IMG/VR virus record: IMGVR_UViG_3300030098_005893
Coordinates: 1-56,544 of that record
Direction: 5' to 3' (one strand)
DNA from: a virus
Length of the DNA: 56,544 nt
Part shown: positions 16,494-24,644 of the stretch, piece after piece
Layout of the letters: each line of letters begins with the position of its first letter
Position numbering within the stretch: position 1 is the stretch's first letter
Notes under the pieces: generated by a model
Database searches by the model: none
The model's input: only the letters and a program-made list of their open reading frames with translations
Told to the model about the DNA's origin: nothing
Program-made: the position numbers and the translations under genes

Positions 16494-18313
16494 TACCGCT
16501 TGAGCTTGTAGCCTTTCCCTTCTGCCGTTTTCCGGAGATCCCTCTCGTCCATCTCGATGATGGTGTTGAGGAGGGCTGGAAGCTCGGTGGCGATGTCAGT
16601 CACCCCGGCTGCATGTCCCTTGCCAAGGAGCCGCTCAGCGTGTTCGATCTCGCTGTCGGAGACATGAATCCCGATGTAGTAGACCTCGATCCCCTCAGCC
16701 CACGCTTCCTTGCAGAAGTCATTGGCGCTACGGTATTCGTCGGCCCCCTCATCCCATGCTCTGTGAGTTCCATTGAAGGAGCCATCAGAGAAGATGACCG
16801 CAATCCGGCGCTCCTCTCTCCGGGTTTGCAACTCCCTGACGGAGGCCATCATTGCGGCCCCGCAGCAGGTGCTGGCTCCCAGACCCTTGACGGTAGGGGC
16901 GGCAATCAATCCCTTGTCGCTCCAGCCCTTCACCTTATGGCTGCTCCCGGTGAAGGCTCCCCAATAGTTTGCAATCCCGCACTTCTCGAAAGCCCTGCGG
17001 ATAAGGTTGGCCCCGATCCACTGGCCATGGAGCCGCTGGAAGATTGCTGATAGCTTCTGGGCAAGCACAGGCTCCGTGACCTCCAGTCGGTGAGTGTGCC
17101 CCGCTTTCGAGACGTTGATGATGACCTTCCCAATCACCCCCTTGGCCTCGCCCCTGCCATGGCTCAGCCCGGCCCGGTTGCCGAAAGCCCCGGAGCAAGT
17201 GCTGCCAATGATGCAGCGGGTCTTGTCAGTGGCTCCCCCCTTTGCAATAATTTTTGCAACCTCGTTGGCGTGGTCGTGCAGCCCCACCCTCCGGAGGGTG
17301 GCCTCCACCCTCTTTGCTGCCTTGTCTCCAAAGAACTTAGTGGAGCCTTGCATGGAGCCGCTGTAGTCGAGCATAGTTGCAACGGCCACCCGGCGGTTGG
17401 TGCCCCGCAACTTGCGCTGGAAGCAGTAGGGGGAGTCAGTTGCAATCCGGACGCAGCTCTTGAGATCAAGTCTCCCGCCGCGCTGGTGGCGCTTCCGCTT
17501 GTTCCGGGCGATGGCCTCAAATGTTCTCCGGATGGTAGTAACCAGCCGGGAGAGGCCTACCCGCCAGAAGTCAAAGGACTTCTTTGTGACCTTGTCGCTG
17601 ATCTCGTATTGAGGAGCCCAGAGCGGGTCACCGCTCCCGCCTTGTAGACCCTTGATAGCTTTGAGCAGGTCCCGGTCATCTACGTGGGCTCCATGGTTGG
17701 GGTCGCCTTGCTGGCCCTCGCTCCCCTCATCGTTGCCACCGTCAGTATCCCGCTGTTCCCCGGTCAGCTCTCCCTCCTCAGGCTCCTCGCCCTCTCCGGA
17801 CTCACCTTCGCCTTGGCCCTCGCCTTGGCCTTCGCCCTCTCCGGACTCACCTTGGCCTTCGCCCTCGCCTTCGCCTTGGCCTTCGCCTTGGCCTTCGCCT
17901 TGGCCCTCGCCCTCGCCTTGGCCTTCGCCTTGGCCTTCGCCTTGGCCTTCGCCCTCGCCCTCTCCGGGCTCACCCTCGCCTTCGCCCTCTCCGGGCTCTC
18001 CCTCTCCCTCTCCCTCGCCCTCTCCGGGCTCTCCGGGCTCTCCGGGCTCTCCGGGCTGAGGCTCGGGGCCCTCAGGCTCCAGAGCCTCAATGGCGTTGAG
18101 TTCTTCACGCCAAAGCAGGCCAAGGTTTGCAGCCATGAGGATCTCATGAGCCTCTCGGGCGTCACCCGTTGCCCGGGGGAACCACGTTTGCAGGTTGGAC
18201 TTCTTGCGCCAGACTTTGCTTGCAAGGTTCTGGTCAAGGCTATTGTTGATGATCTCGGCCCTCTCGGGGGTGACGCCAATGGCGTCCCAGCTAAGTGTGA
18301 ATGAATTGGACAT
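16493..18313 (-). CDS. CobT-like VWA-domain protein with Gly-Glu linker
   Basis: A 606-residue protein. A short N-terminal domain (1-75) is followed by a repeat of Gly, Glu, Gln and Pro (about 80-185), a CobT-like segment and a C-terminal von Willebrand A domain whose MIDAS motif DYSGS is near 316. A later Asp (VIFSDGS) fits the fold. CobT and CobS form an AAA+/VWA chaperone pair; phage pairs resemble cobaltochelatase subunits, though no chelatase large subunit is seen here. The AAA gene lies 122 bases upstream on the same strand, so the two probably act together in remodelling or inhibiting a host or phage complex. Confidence 0.85.
   Translation of the reverse strand: MSNSFTLSWDAIGVTPERAEIINNSLDQNLASKVWRKKSNLQTWFPRATGDAREAHEILMAANLGLLWREELNAIEALEPEGPEPQPGEPGEPGEPGEGEGEGEGEPGEGEGEGEPGEGEGEGQGEGQGEGQGEGEGQGEGQGEGQGEGEGEGQGESGEGEGQGEGQGEGESGEGEEPEEGELTGEQRDTDGGNDEGSEGQQGDPNHGAHVDDRDLLKAIKGLQGGSGDPLWAPQYEISDKVTKKSFDFWRVGLSRLVTTIRRTFEAIARNKRKRHQRGGRLDLKSCVRIATDSPYCFQRKLRGTNRRVAVATMLDYSGSMQGSTKFFGDKAAKRVEATLRRVGLHDHANEVAKIIAKGGATDKTRCIIGSTCSGAFGNRAGLSHGRGEAKGVIGKVIINVSKAGHTHRLEVTEPVLAQKLSAIFQRLHGQWIGANLIRRAFEKCGIANYWGAFTGSSHKVKGWSDKGLIAAPTVKGLGASTCCGAAMMASVRELQTRREERRIAVIFSDGSFNGTHRAWDEGADEYRSANDFCKEAWAEGIEVYYIGIHVSDSEIEHAERLLGKGHAAGVTDIATELPALLNTIIEMDERDLRKTAEGKGYKLKR
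17284..17301. repeat. Extended 18-bp palindrome
   Basis: A perfect 18-base palindrome with core CCCTCCGGAGGG (17287-17298), inside the VWA gene and read as LRRVG. Confidence 0.85.
17790..18060. repeat. Short tandem repeat encoding the Gly-Glu linker
   Basis: Imperfect 6- and 12-base units cover about 270 bases. On the minus strand they encode Gly-Glu/Gly-Gln repeats. The opposite strand is open and reads as alternating Leu-Ala-Phe-Ala, which is a shadow. Confidence 0.85.
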
Positions 18314-18367
18314 GATGTGAGTTGAATTGAATTGGATTGAATGTTGATAGTTTAGGTTGGAAAATTT

Positions 18368-18415
18368 CCTCCCCCCGGAGGGGGAGGTTGCTCACCCGCA
18401 TTGCTACGGGTGAGC
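18368..18415. promoter_or_regulatory. Two hairpins between the AAA and VWA genes
   Basis: A near-perfect palindrome of the CCGGAGG family (18368-18387) is followed by a perfect 9-bp stem (18390-18398 with 18407-18415). Lying in the 122-base gap of the pair, they could tune the ratio of ATPase to VWA protein. Confidence 0.45.
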
Positions 18416-18435
18416 CCCGTAGCATCGGGAAGTGT

Positions 18436-19989
18436 TTATTGGTCGAAGATCCAGAGATCAGCGGCCCGGAGAGCAGCGCGGCCCTCCTCCCCTGCCCGGT
18501 TGGCAAAGGTATTGAAAAGGGACTGGCGAACATCGCTAGCAGTCTCCTTGAGGCCCGGGAAGGTCATCCCGGTGTCCCGGTTGTAACCAAGCCACAGGCA
18601 CCCGGCATTGACCAGCACCCGGGTGGAGCATGGCTCCTCCAGAACTGGCTCGCTACCGTTCAGGCCGAAATGCAACGGCCTTGCAACGCTTGCCCACTTT
18701 GCAAGCAGGGTGGCCTCCGTTGTGCTGAGCGTCTCCCCGGTATCCGGGTTGCACAGTCTGCAGAGGATCTCAACCTCCTCCTCCAGAGGGAGCGGGGAGG
18801 CGATGACTGACAGCAGGCGCTGCTTCAGCGAGGGATCGAATCCCTCCCGGTTGTAGTGCCCGGCATCATCCCCAATCGAATTGGAGGTGAAGACAACCAC
18901 AAAGCCGGGAGCAGCCTTCACAACCTCCCCTGTCGGGGCAATCGTAACCTCCCGGGATTCCAGCGCATCGTTAAAGATCATGCTGGTGGCCTGAGAGAGC
19001 AGGTCCCCCTCATCGACGATGAGAACGTATCCATGCCGCATGGCATGGGTAAGGGGGCCATCGCTGTAGTAGGAGGTCCCGCCCTTGATCCCCGCTGTGA
19101 ACAGCAGCTCATCGGCCTGCAATACATCGTTGCCGGAGATGAGCTTCCATGGCAGGCCTAGCTTGTTGCAGGCCTGTTTCACCGGGAATGTTTTCCCCGC
19201 CCCGGAGCTGCCTCCCATCACCATGTGGACGCCAGCCATGAGCCAGCCACAGAAGGACTCAAACCAGCCGGAAGGCTCTTGGAACAGGGGATCGACCTTC
19301 TCGACAGGGGGAAGCTCCCGGGCTCCCTCAGCCACCCTCTGGATCACCTCCTCGGAGGGGGAGAGAGCAGTGATGGTCTCCGAAACAGCAGCCCGGAGAG
19401 CAGCCGGGGAAAGGGAGGCCCCTCCCCCGGACTTGGCAGCAGCCTCAGCAGCCTCGACTGCCTTGGCCTCGACCGCCCCCAGATCGTTACCCATCCGGGT
19501 GGCCAGAGAAGTCAGGTCGGATTGCAACTTTGCAATTGCGCTCCCGGTTTCCTCCTCCCCCTCGGAGAGGGTTGCAGCGAGGAGAGAGGCCAAGGCCTCA
19601 GCCTTGCTGCCAGCCGCCGGAACCGGAGCAGCCGGGGTGGCCTCAGGAGCCGGGCCCGTTACCGGAGCCGGGGCTGCGCTGAGATTGTCCTCAGATACCG
19701 TCTCAACCCAATTGTCCATGGTCTGGCCAACGGTTGAGAAGGCTGAGAAGTAGTTCAGGATCTCCTCTCCCTGCTTGTCATGAATCTGCGACAATAGCTG
19801 GTCCCGGGTATGCCCCCCGGCCTGTGCAAGGATCTCGAACAGGGGCCATATCCGGCTCCCGTTCCATCCATTGGCTCCCTGCCTGATATTACTGAGCGCC
19901 GGGCGCAGTTTGTTCAGGGGGTGATTACTTGGTGCGGCCTTGACCATGTTGGCCAAGACCCGTCTTGCTACTTGAATGTTGAATTTCAT
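18436..19989 (-). CDS. MoxR/CobS-like AAA+ ATPase
   Basis: A 517-residue protein. An N-terminal helical domain (1-100) resembling a DNA- or partner-binding module and an Ala/Pro/Glu-rich linker (100-220) precede the AAA+ core. Walker A is GGSSGAGKT (about 259-267) and Walker B is LIVDEGD (about 325); a sensor-like FTSN follows. CobS/MoxR ATPases pair with VWA proteins such as the gene downstream. Several linker sites carry relics of the dispersed palindrome. The leader is long and hairpin-rich. Confidence 0.85.
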   Translation of the reverse strand: MKFNIQVARRVLANMVKAAPSNHPLNKLRPALSNIRQGANGWNGSRIWPLFEILAQAGGHTRDQLLSQIHDKQGEEILNYFSAFSTVGQTMDNWVETVSEDNLSAAPAPVTGPAPEATPAAPVPAAGSKAEALASLLAATLSEGEEETGSAIAKLQSDLTSLATRMGNDLGAVEAKAVEAAEAAAKSGGGASLSPAALRAAVSETITALSPSEEVIQRVAEGARELPPVEKVDPLFQEPSGWFESFCGWLMAGVHMVMGGSSGAGKTFPVKQACNKLGLPWKLISGNDVLQADELLFTAGIKGGTSYYSDGPLTHAMRHGYVLIVDEGDLLSQATSMIFNDALESREVTIAPTGEVVKAAPGFVVVFTSNSIGDDAGHYNREGFDPSLKQRLLSVIASPLPLEEEVEILCRLCNPDTGETLSTTEATLLAKWASVARPLHFGLNGSEPVLEEPCSTRVLVNAGCLWLGYNRDTGMTFPGLKETASDVRQSLFNTFANRAGEEGRAALRAADLWIFDQ

Positions 19990-20028
19990 AATATGCTACG
20001 GCGGATGGCCCGGACTCATTCCGGATCA

Positions 20029-20093
20029 CCCCATCAGCCCCCGGGTAACAAAGAGCCCCGGAGGCTGATGGGGAGACCGTCCCGGGATCGGGA
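20029..20093. promoter_or_regulatory. Two strong hairpins in the AAA-gene leader
   Basis: CCCCATCAGCC (20029-20039) pairs with 20063-20073, extended by an inner GC stem. GTCCCG/CGGGAC (20078-20093) follows at once. On the minus strand they lie about 40-105 bases before ATG 19989 and would fold in the mRNA leader, as an attenuator or terminator of upstream transcription. Confidence 0.6.
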
Positions 20094-20217
20094 CAGCCTC
20101 CACTGTAATAAAGTTGCAAGGGTTATCGCTCCGGGCCCATCTGATGAGACTTGGGGGCACCTCTGCCACCTCCACCGTCTTGGCGAATCTTGCAATTGCT
20201 AACCTCTTCTGCTGCTG

Positions 20218-20297
20218 GCAACGAGCCGTTCCTCATTCCCTGCCGGGCAACGAACCTTTCCTTGCTGGGCCTGTCCGGGTTGGCAACGAACCGTAAC
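20218..20297. repeat. Three GGCAACGA repeats
   Basis: GGCAACGAGCCGT, a related GGCAACGAACCTT and GGCAACGAACCGT lie about 30-35 bases apart, an iteron-like arrangement within the non-coding region. Flanking CTGCTGG/CTGCCGG bases are partly repeated too. Confidence 0.55.
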
Positions 20298-20850
20298 CGG
20301 GGCTCAGGGTGGCTCAGGAATGAGCAGAATCTGCTGGTGAGAAGGGCACCCTTTCAGGACCTTGCTCTTCGAGGGGGAATCGCCATCTCCGTAGCGCCCT
20401 GCCTCCTACCCTCCCCGCCGTGCCTTGCTGTTGGGGACCTTCACGTTGACCCTTGGCAATGCCCTAACCCCGGGGGGGCTGTCGCTGTCCCCCTAGGTCG
20501 AAGCATGTGGCGAACGCCTTGCTGCTAGGGAGTGGGAACTGGAGGTAACCGGAACAACCGGGCCGCCTAACCCATCGGCCTCAGGGGAAGGGCCAGCCTT
20601 GCGATCCCTCTCTCCCTGACCGTTGCCGAACTGAGGCTGAAGGTGGCCCGGGAGAGCCCTGAAGCATCCCGGCTTTCGCTGGGACGGCGCAACTTATGGG
20701 GGAAAGAGGCCCCTGTGTCAACCCTGCTGGACAAAAAAATGCAACTTTCTTTCCCGCCCCTATTTTGCAAGGGCGAAACAGGCCTCCCCACTGTCCGCAA
20801 ACCCCCTCCCCGGTAGCTCTACCCATTCTCCCGGGAGGCTGAGCCCCTCT

Positions 20851-20868
20851 CTACCCCCCGGAGGGTAG
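20851..20868. repeat. Palindrome variant in the non-coding region
   Basis: An 18-base palindrome with one mismatched pair, centred on CCGG and flanked by CTA/TAG; a member of the dispersed CCCTCCGGAGGG family. Confidence 0.6.
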
Positions 20869-21117
20869 CCCCCGCCCCCCCTACTACATACCCCCTCCAT
20901 TGCAACCCCCGGGAGGGGAGGGCCAACCCCACCCCCCGCCCCTATATCCCAGAGCAGAACTGCCGGGCGAGTCATACCAGCACACATACTCCCTACTACT
21001 GGCACACACACTCTCCCCACTACAGCAGACAGCACCCCCCGGCCTCCCTCGCTCTCCCCCCTCGCACGGCGCAATCCATGTCATCGTGCTGAGGCCCCCT
21101 CCCTGCCGTGCCACAGA

Positions 21118-21133
21118 TGCTCCACGTGGAACA
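21118..21133. promoter_or_regulatory. parS-like ParB-binding site
   Basis: TGCTCCACGTGGAACA differs at one base from the common parS form TGTTCCACGTGGAACA. The CACGTG core and both arms are intact. ParB binds such sites to segregate chromosomes and plasmids. No ParB gene is seen in the window, so host ParB or a gene elsewhere would be needed. Confidence 0.5.
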
Positions 21134-21391
21134 GTCGCCCCCCCATTGCAATTGCATCCATGCTGCCATGCCACCCTGCCGCCTCCCTGCCATGCCGCTA
21201 CCCCCGGAGCCATGGCCACCCGGGGAACTATCACTCCCCCTGCTGCTCCGTTGCAAGTTGCAACCAGTTGCAAGGGGCACCCCGGGATACCCGGACCCCC
21301 GGCAACGGGTCCCATGCCCCCGAGGTCTCCCCGTAAAGATACCCCCCTAAGCGGAGCGGCGTTACTATTGGGGAATATGGGACCCCTATTT

Positions 21392-21455
21392 TGGGACTCC
21401 GGGGATGGAACGGGACTCCAGCGTGGGACTCTACATCTGGAACGGGACTCCTGAA
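21392..21455. repeat. Two 32-bp direct repeats with GGGACTC
   Basis: Units at 21392-21423 and 21424-21455 share TGGGACTC and TGGAACGGGACTCC at the same internal positions, giving four GGGACTC boxes. A related TGGGACCCC lies just upstream. Possibly iterons or operators. Confidence 0.6.
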
Positions 21456-21579
21456 GTGGTTTGGGTCTGATGACCGCTGATGTGGGGTGCCGCTTCCGCC
21501 TCTCTATGGCAATGAGGCGTAGTGCTAATTTTCCCGAAAAAAAATCTTAGCCCATCCGGCTACGCCGATCTGGGCTAAA

Positions 21580-21936
21580 TTATTGCTGTGGTTGAGAGAG
21601 GGGAGGGGACTCAAGTTTGAACTCGTAGAGTTCGTCCATGAGTTTATCGACCCTTTTTTGCAACTCTGAGATATGCAGGTCCTGTCTTGTATCTGAGGGG
21701 AGTTCCCCACTTCCCCATTTTCCGGCAGGCCAAAGTTCCACGAATTGTGAATTTTTGGAGACATCCTTTCCCATCATCTGGATTTGGAAGTCGTTATGCT
21801 GGACCTGAGAGTTTAGTCCTGACGCCCACCAGACTATTGCGGCGGCTTGGAGTGCCAGTCCTACTAGGAGAGGGACAAATGCAAAGCCAGCCCCATCGCG
21901 GCTATCGCTTTTGTCCTCTTTTGCCATGAACGGCAT
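21580..21936 (-). CDS. Single-span membrane protein with coiled coil
   Basis: A 118-residue protein. A charged N-terminus (about 1-15) precedes one hydrophobic helix (about 17-42, containing two adjacent Trp), then a soluble C-terminal half with a short heptad-like stretch near 90-108. This N-anchored layout with a coiled coil resembles inner-membrane spanins (Rz) or phage membrane accessory proteins. ATG 21927 (MAKE) is an alternative start. With no recognised holin or endolysin beside it, a lysis role is only suggested. Confidence 0.55.
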   Translation of the reverse strand: MPFMAKEDKSDSRDGAGFAFVPLLVGLALQAAAIVWWASGLNSQVQHNDFQIQMMGKDVSKNSQFVELWPAGKWGSGELPSDTRQDLHISELQKRVDKLMDELYEFKLESPPLSQPQQ

Positions 21937-21944
21937 TGTTCACA

Positions 21945-22922
21945 TTATCCCTTTTGGGTCAAGGGTCCGCGCTTGATATGGGAGTGAGCCTCCTTTTTGG
22001 CCTCCTTGTATCTCTCCACCGCATCAGACCCTGACATATCGACCATCCCCCTTGGCGGGTCGAGCTTGGCATCCTGCCAGTCACCTGCCTTGGAATTTGT
22101 GGCAATCAGACGATTTCTCCCTTCTCCCAAGAACGAGACCATGATGTATGCGCCCCTCTTTTTCTTAACTGGATGGTCAAGAGCCATGACTATCCTGTAG
22201 TCGTCAGCCGCTCCGAGTGCCCAGCAGGCTGAAATAACGGCCTGAATGGGGTCAAACCGGGCTGAAACGGGCGATAAGAGCCTCTCTGGAGACAATACAC
22301 TCTCCCTACTGGCCACAGATGCGGGAAATCCGGCCACACAGGCCCTTAAACTCCACATTAGCCAGATTTTTTCCATGGATTCGTCCAAATGGTCCCAACT
22401 AAGAGTGGCCAAAGTTGGTGAATCTAGAAAAACCCACTTATCTTTTACGGTTATTCCCTCCGGAGGGAGGAATAAGGGGATCAGGTCCAGTATCTCCTTT
22501 GGGACATCGTCTCCATTGTGTGAAAGCAGGTCACGAGACATGGACCTAACTTGCATTCTTGCAAAAAGGCTGTCTTGCAACTTCACCCCTCCCCCCATTG
22601 CCATTTCCTTCTTAACGGCCTTCTGTTTCTCCTCATCCAAAAATGGAGACGAGAGTTCTGAGTCCAGCCAGACGTTGTTGAGCGTTCCCTCCAGACCAAG
22701 CATTCCCTTTTTGTAGGGAGTCCACACCCCCCACGGGGTGATCTTCTTAAAGCCTAAGTTATCCCGGCAGAACAGTTTGTCCCATACGCGCAAGCGGTAG
22801 GAGTTAATGTTCTCCCTGAGCGCGGCCACAACTTCCCCGGGCACCAGACCCTCGCACAAGGAGAGGTTTGTGATGTCTTCACGATCAACCGGAATAGACT
22901 TGGTGGGGTCGATCTCGTTCAT
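21945..22922 (-). CDS. Unknown protein
   Basis: A 325-residue soluble protein from ATG 22922; an upstream TTG (22979) would add 19 mostly hydrophobic residues. No motif recognised. A perfect copy of the dispersed palindrome (22456-22467) is read as LPPEG. The C-terminus is Lys/Arg-rich (EAKKEAHSHIKRG). It lies 8 bases from the membrane-protein gene, so co-expression is likely. Confidence 0.65.
   Translation of the reverse strand: MNEIDPTKSIPVDREDITNLSLCEGLVPGEVVAALRENINSYRLRVWDKLFCRDNLGFKKITPWGVWTPYKKGMLGLEGTLNNVWLDSELSSPFLDEEKQKAVKKEMAMGGGVKLQDSLFARMQVRSMSRDLLSHNGDDVPKEILDLIPLFLPPEGITVKDKWVFLDSPTLATLSWDHLDESMEKIWLMWSLRACVAGFPASVASRESVLSPERLLSPVSARFDPIQAVISACWALGAADDYRIVMALDHPVKKKRGAYIMVSFLGEGRNRLIATNSKAGDWQDAKLDPPRGMVDMSGSDAVERYKEAKKEAHSHIKRGPLTQKG
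22456..22467. repeat. Perfect CCCTCCGGAGGG palindrome
   Basis: Inside the gene at 21945-22922 and read as LPPEG; flanking bases almost extend the symmetry to 25 bases. Confidence 0.85.
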
Positions 22923-23001
22923 CGCTCCAATAATCTCAATGAGGCCGCTACAGCCAAAGAAGTAATTATTAAGAAGCAAAGCATCTCAACGTCAGAGGGT
23001 A

Positions 23002-23454
23002 TCATGTTGCAAAAGGACAGAAATCGTATTTCGGTCCACTAGGCCAAAATGCTACCAAGTTTTGCTCCGCGAGGAACTCCTTAATTCGTGTGGAATTTAG
23101 TCCCAGAGCGCCACGGAGCTTGCTTCTCCTGCCCCCGGTGCAGTGGAAAAGATACCAGTCCTCCTCCCCATCTGACTTTCTTTCCACCTTGATGACATGC
23201 CCAACCGCAACCTTGTTCTCTTCAGAGTCCAGAATCTCCAACCTTTTTTGCCGGAGAATCTTCCCCTTGGGAGGAAGCAGACATCGGCATAGGGAGCAAT
23301 GTCCCTCTTCGTCATCTTCGCGGTTTGGGTCGCAACCAGTGACGATCCCCGTGGAGACGTAGCAGAACCCGCAGGTCTCTGTTGTTACCCTGAATTTATT
23401 CTTTCTCTTCAGGTTTCTCCTCGTCCTCTTGTCCGGTATCTTGTTTTTTGGCAT
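23002..23454 (-). CDS. Cys-rich basic protein, unknown
   Basis: A 150-residue protein with a strongly basic N-terminus (RTRRNLKRKNK) and two Cys pairs, CGFC near 28 and CSLC near 54, which may form a zinc site. FHCTGGRRSKL and a strand-rich middle follow. ATG 23454 overlaps the end of the upstream gene by 59 bases, an unusually long overlap here, so the true start could lie further downstream. Confidence 0.55.
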   Translation of the reverse strand: MPKNKIPDKRTRRNLKRKNKFRVTTETCGFCYVSTGIVTGCDPNREDDEEGHCSLCRCLLPPKGKILRQKRLEILDSEENKVAVGHVIKVERKSDGEEDWYLFHCTGGRRSKLRGALGLNSTRIKEFLAEQNLVAFWPSGPKYDFCPFAT

Positions 23455-23914
23455 CTGGATCTTGTGTTTTCAGGTCCTTGTCTAGCAACTCAAACAAGTG
23501 CCAAGCAGCCTGAGCATTTGTTTCGAGCCTGTTGTAGGCATCGCTATACCCCTGCATTGGACACAGGAAGTATGCTCCTACAAATTCATTGTCCGGATCA
23601 GAGAGCATATTCTTAACCGTCTGGAGGGCCAAGTTAGCCTGAACCTTATCAGCGGTGTGCATCCTGATCTTGGCGTCTTCTGCCTTGGGCCGGGAAAACA
23701 TAACCAAAGCAACTTTGCCCAAGCGGGGGTCATACTTTGGCTTTTTGCGCTTAATCGCTTGTTTAAGCTCCTTCTCCAGAAGCCTGAGCCTTTGGTCTTT
23801 CTCCATTATCTCGTTAGAGAGACCAGTGATCATCTTTTTGATCGCCTCCCTCTCTTCCGGAATAATCTCTCCAATAATTTCCTCGGGAGACTCAATCTCT
23901 TCTTCTTTAGGCAT
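23396..23914 (-). CDS. Acidic helical protein, unknown
   Basis: A 172-residue protein. A Glu-rich N-terminal third predicts a long helix or coiled coil (about 1-60). A compact middle (LGKVALVMFSRPKAE and later YFLCPMQGYSDAYN) is followed by a Lys/Glu/Asp-rich disordered tail. No family recognised. The start is six bases downstream of the HTH gene stop. Confidence 0.6.
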   Translation of the reverse strand: MPKEEEIESPEEIIGEIIPEEREAIKKMITGLSNEIMEKDQRLRLLEKELKQAIKRKKPKYDPRLGKVALVMFSRPKAEDAKIRMHTADKVQANLALQTVKNMLSDPDNEFVGAYFLCPMQGYSDAYNRLETNAQAAWHLFELLDKDLKTQDPDAKKQDTGQEDEEKPEEKE

Positions 23915-23919
23915 AAGAT

Positions 23920-24225
23920 TTACAGTGCTTTGCGTTCTGACAAATCAAGGACATTGGTGGCATCATGCAGACGCTCAAGAGGCCAAGGCCTAAGACCTCG
24001 CTCAAGGTCAGAAAGGTATGTCGCAGAGATGTTCATCCACTTCGCCATAGAGCGCAGTGACATGCCCGTCTTTACCCTCCTCTTCCTTACAAGCGAGCCA
24101 ATCGCCTCCCAGTCAAATACCCATTGTGAGGACATGCTTACTGGTTGGTATTGACCAAGCCAGCTAGGAAGCGCGGAATAAGCCTCTTCGCGTGTCTTGA
24201 AGCTAGTCCGAAAGCTCTTCGGCAT
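23920..24225 (-). CDS. XRE-type helix-turn-helix regulator
   Basis: A 101-residue protein. About residues 40-90 match a Cro/CI-like HTH: IGSLVRKRRVKTGMSLRSMA, then ISATYLSDLERGLRPW as the recognition-helix region, then helix five. This fold represses or activates early promoters. The first 30 residues may be an extension, since a second ATG (24135) sits just before the HTH. The longer start overlaps the upstream gene by 23 bases. Its place near the early/late divide at 25329-25356 suits a switch regulator. Confidence 0.75.
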   Translation of the reverse strand: MPKSFRTSFKTREEAYSALPSWLGQYQPVSMSSQWVFDWEAIGSLVRKRRVKTGMSLRSMAKWMNISATYLSDLERGLRPWPLERLHDATNVLDLSERKAL

Positions 24226-24403
24226 ACTGAGATATTTCTGAGGCTACATCTTTGAATGCTTCAGCGGGATTAGGGTCTGGCTTACCCAGCGACCTATATT
24301 CATCGTTTTCAACATTCATCGCGTTAATTGTCGCAAGGCACTCAATGACTTTGGAATGCGCGTGTAACACTCCCTTTAGCTGGCTTAACAATTCTTCATC
24401 CAT
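24203..24403 (-). CDS. Small helical protein, unknown
   Basis: Sixty-six residues, mostly helical and acidic towards the end (SQYAEELSD). ATG 24403 is chosen because upstream in-frame residues overlap the previous gene. It overlaps the HTH gene by 23 bases. No family recognised. Confidence 0.5.
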   Translation of the reverse strand: MDEELLSQLKGVLHAHSKVIECLATINAMNVENDEYRSLGKPDPNPAEAFKDVASEISQYAEELSD

Positions 24404-24413
24404 GGGTGTCAAC

Positions 24414-24644
24414 CTATGCAGGTTTACACGCCGAGTCAATGCCAGATTCCCTGTTAAGAACCCATACCAGAAGTGGCCTCTCAACCATTAGCCATTTTGT
24501 GTTCCTTTGTATGACCTTGCCGTTTAGTCGATGAAAGAGCTTTCCCTTATCGAACTTCAGGGCTGAATCATAACCGATGTTGATCCACCCTCCCTGTTGC
24601 AAAACGGGAGGAACCTCACTAACAGGGCTCTCGGGCCTGTCCAT
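24414..24644 (-). CDS. Small protein, unknown
   Basis: Seventy-six residues with a Pro-rich N-terminus and a hydrophobic, Trp-containing middle (VLQQGGWINIG, then LLVWVLN). It ends 11 bases before the next start. No motif recognised; support comes from position and composition. Confidence 0.45.
   Translation of the reverse strand: MDRPESPVSEVPPVLQQGGWINIGYDSALKFDKGKLFHRLNGKVIQRNTKWLMVERPLLVWVLNRESGIDSACKPA

Larger units (their letters stand above)
19990..21579. other. 1.6-kb non-coding region, possible origin/partition locus
   Basis: No credible gene on either strand. Possible frames are Pro/Gly/Arg/Cys-biased and lack family resemblance. The segment 20750-21350 is extremely C-rich on the plus strand (runs of five to seven C). 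It contains paired hairpins (20029-20093), GGCAACGA repeats (20218-20294), a parS-like palindrome (21118-21133) and 32-bp repeats (21392-21455). Together they suggest an origin, partition or large RNA locus; this is inference. Confidence 0.6.

Noticed and set aside
17684-18304. Plus-strand frame with Leu-Ala-Phe repeats opposite the Gly-Glu linker
   Set aside because: It is the complement of the tandem repeat in the VWA gene. Its product is a low-complexity shadow with no start context.
20900-21454. Long plus-strand and minus-strand frames in the C-rich region
   Set aside because: The products are Pro/Gly/Cys/Arg-biased, as expected from C- and G-runs, and show no domain or start context.
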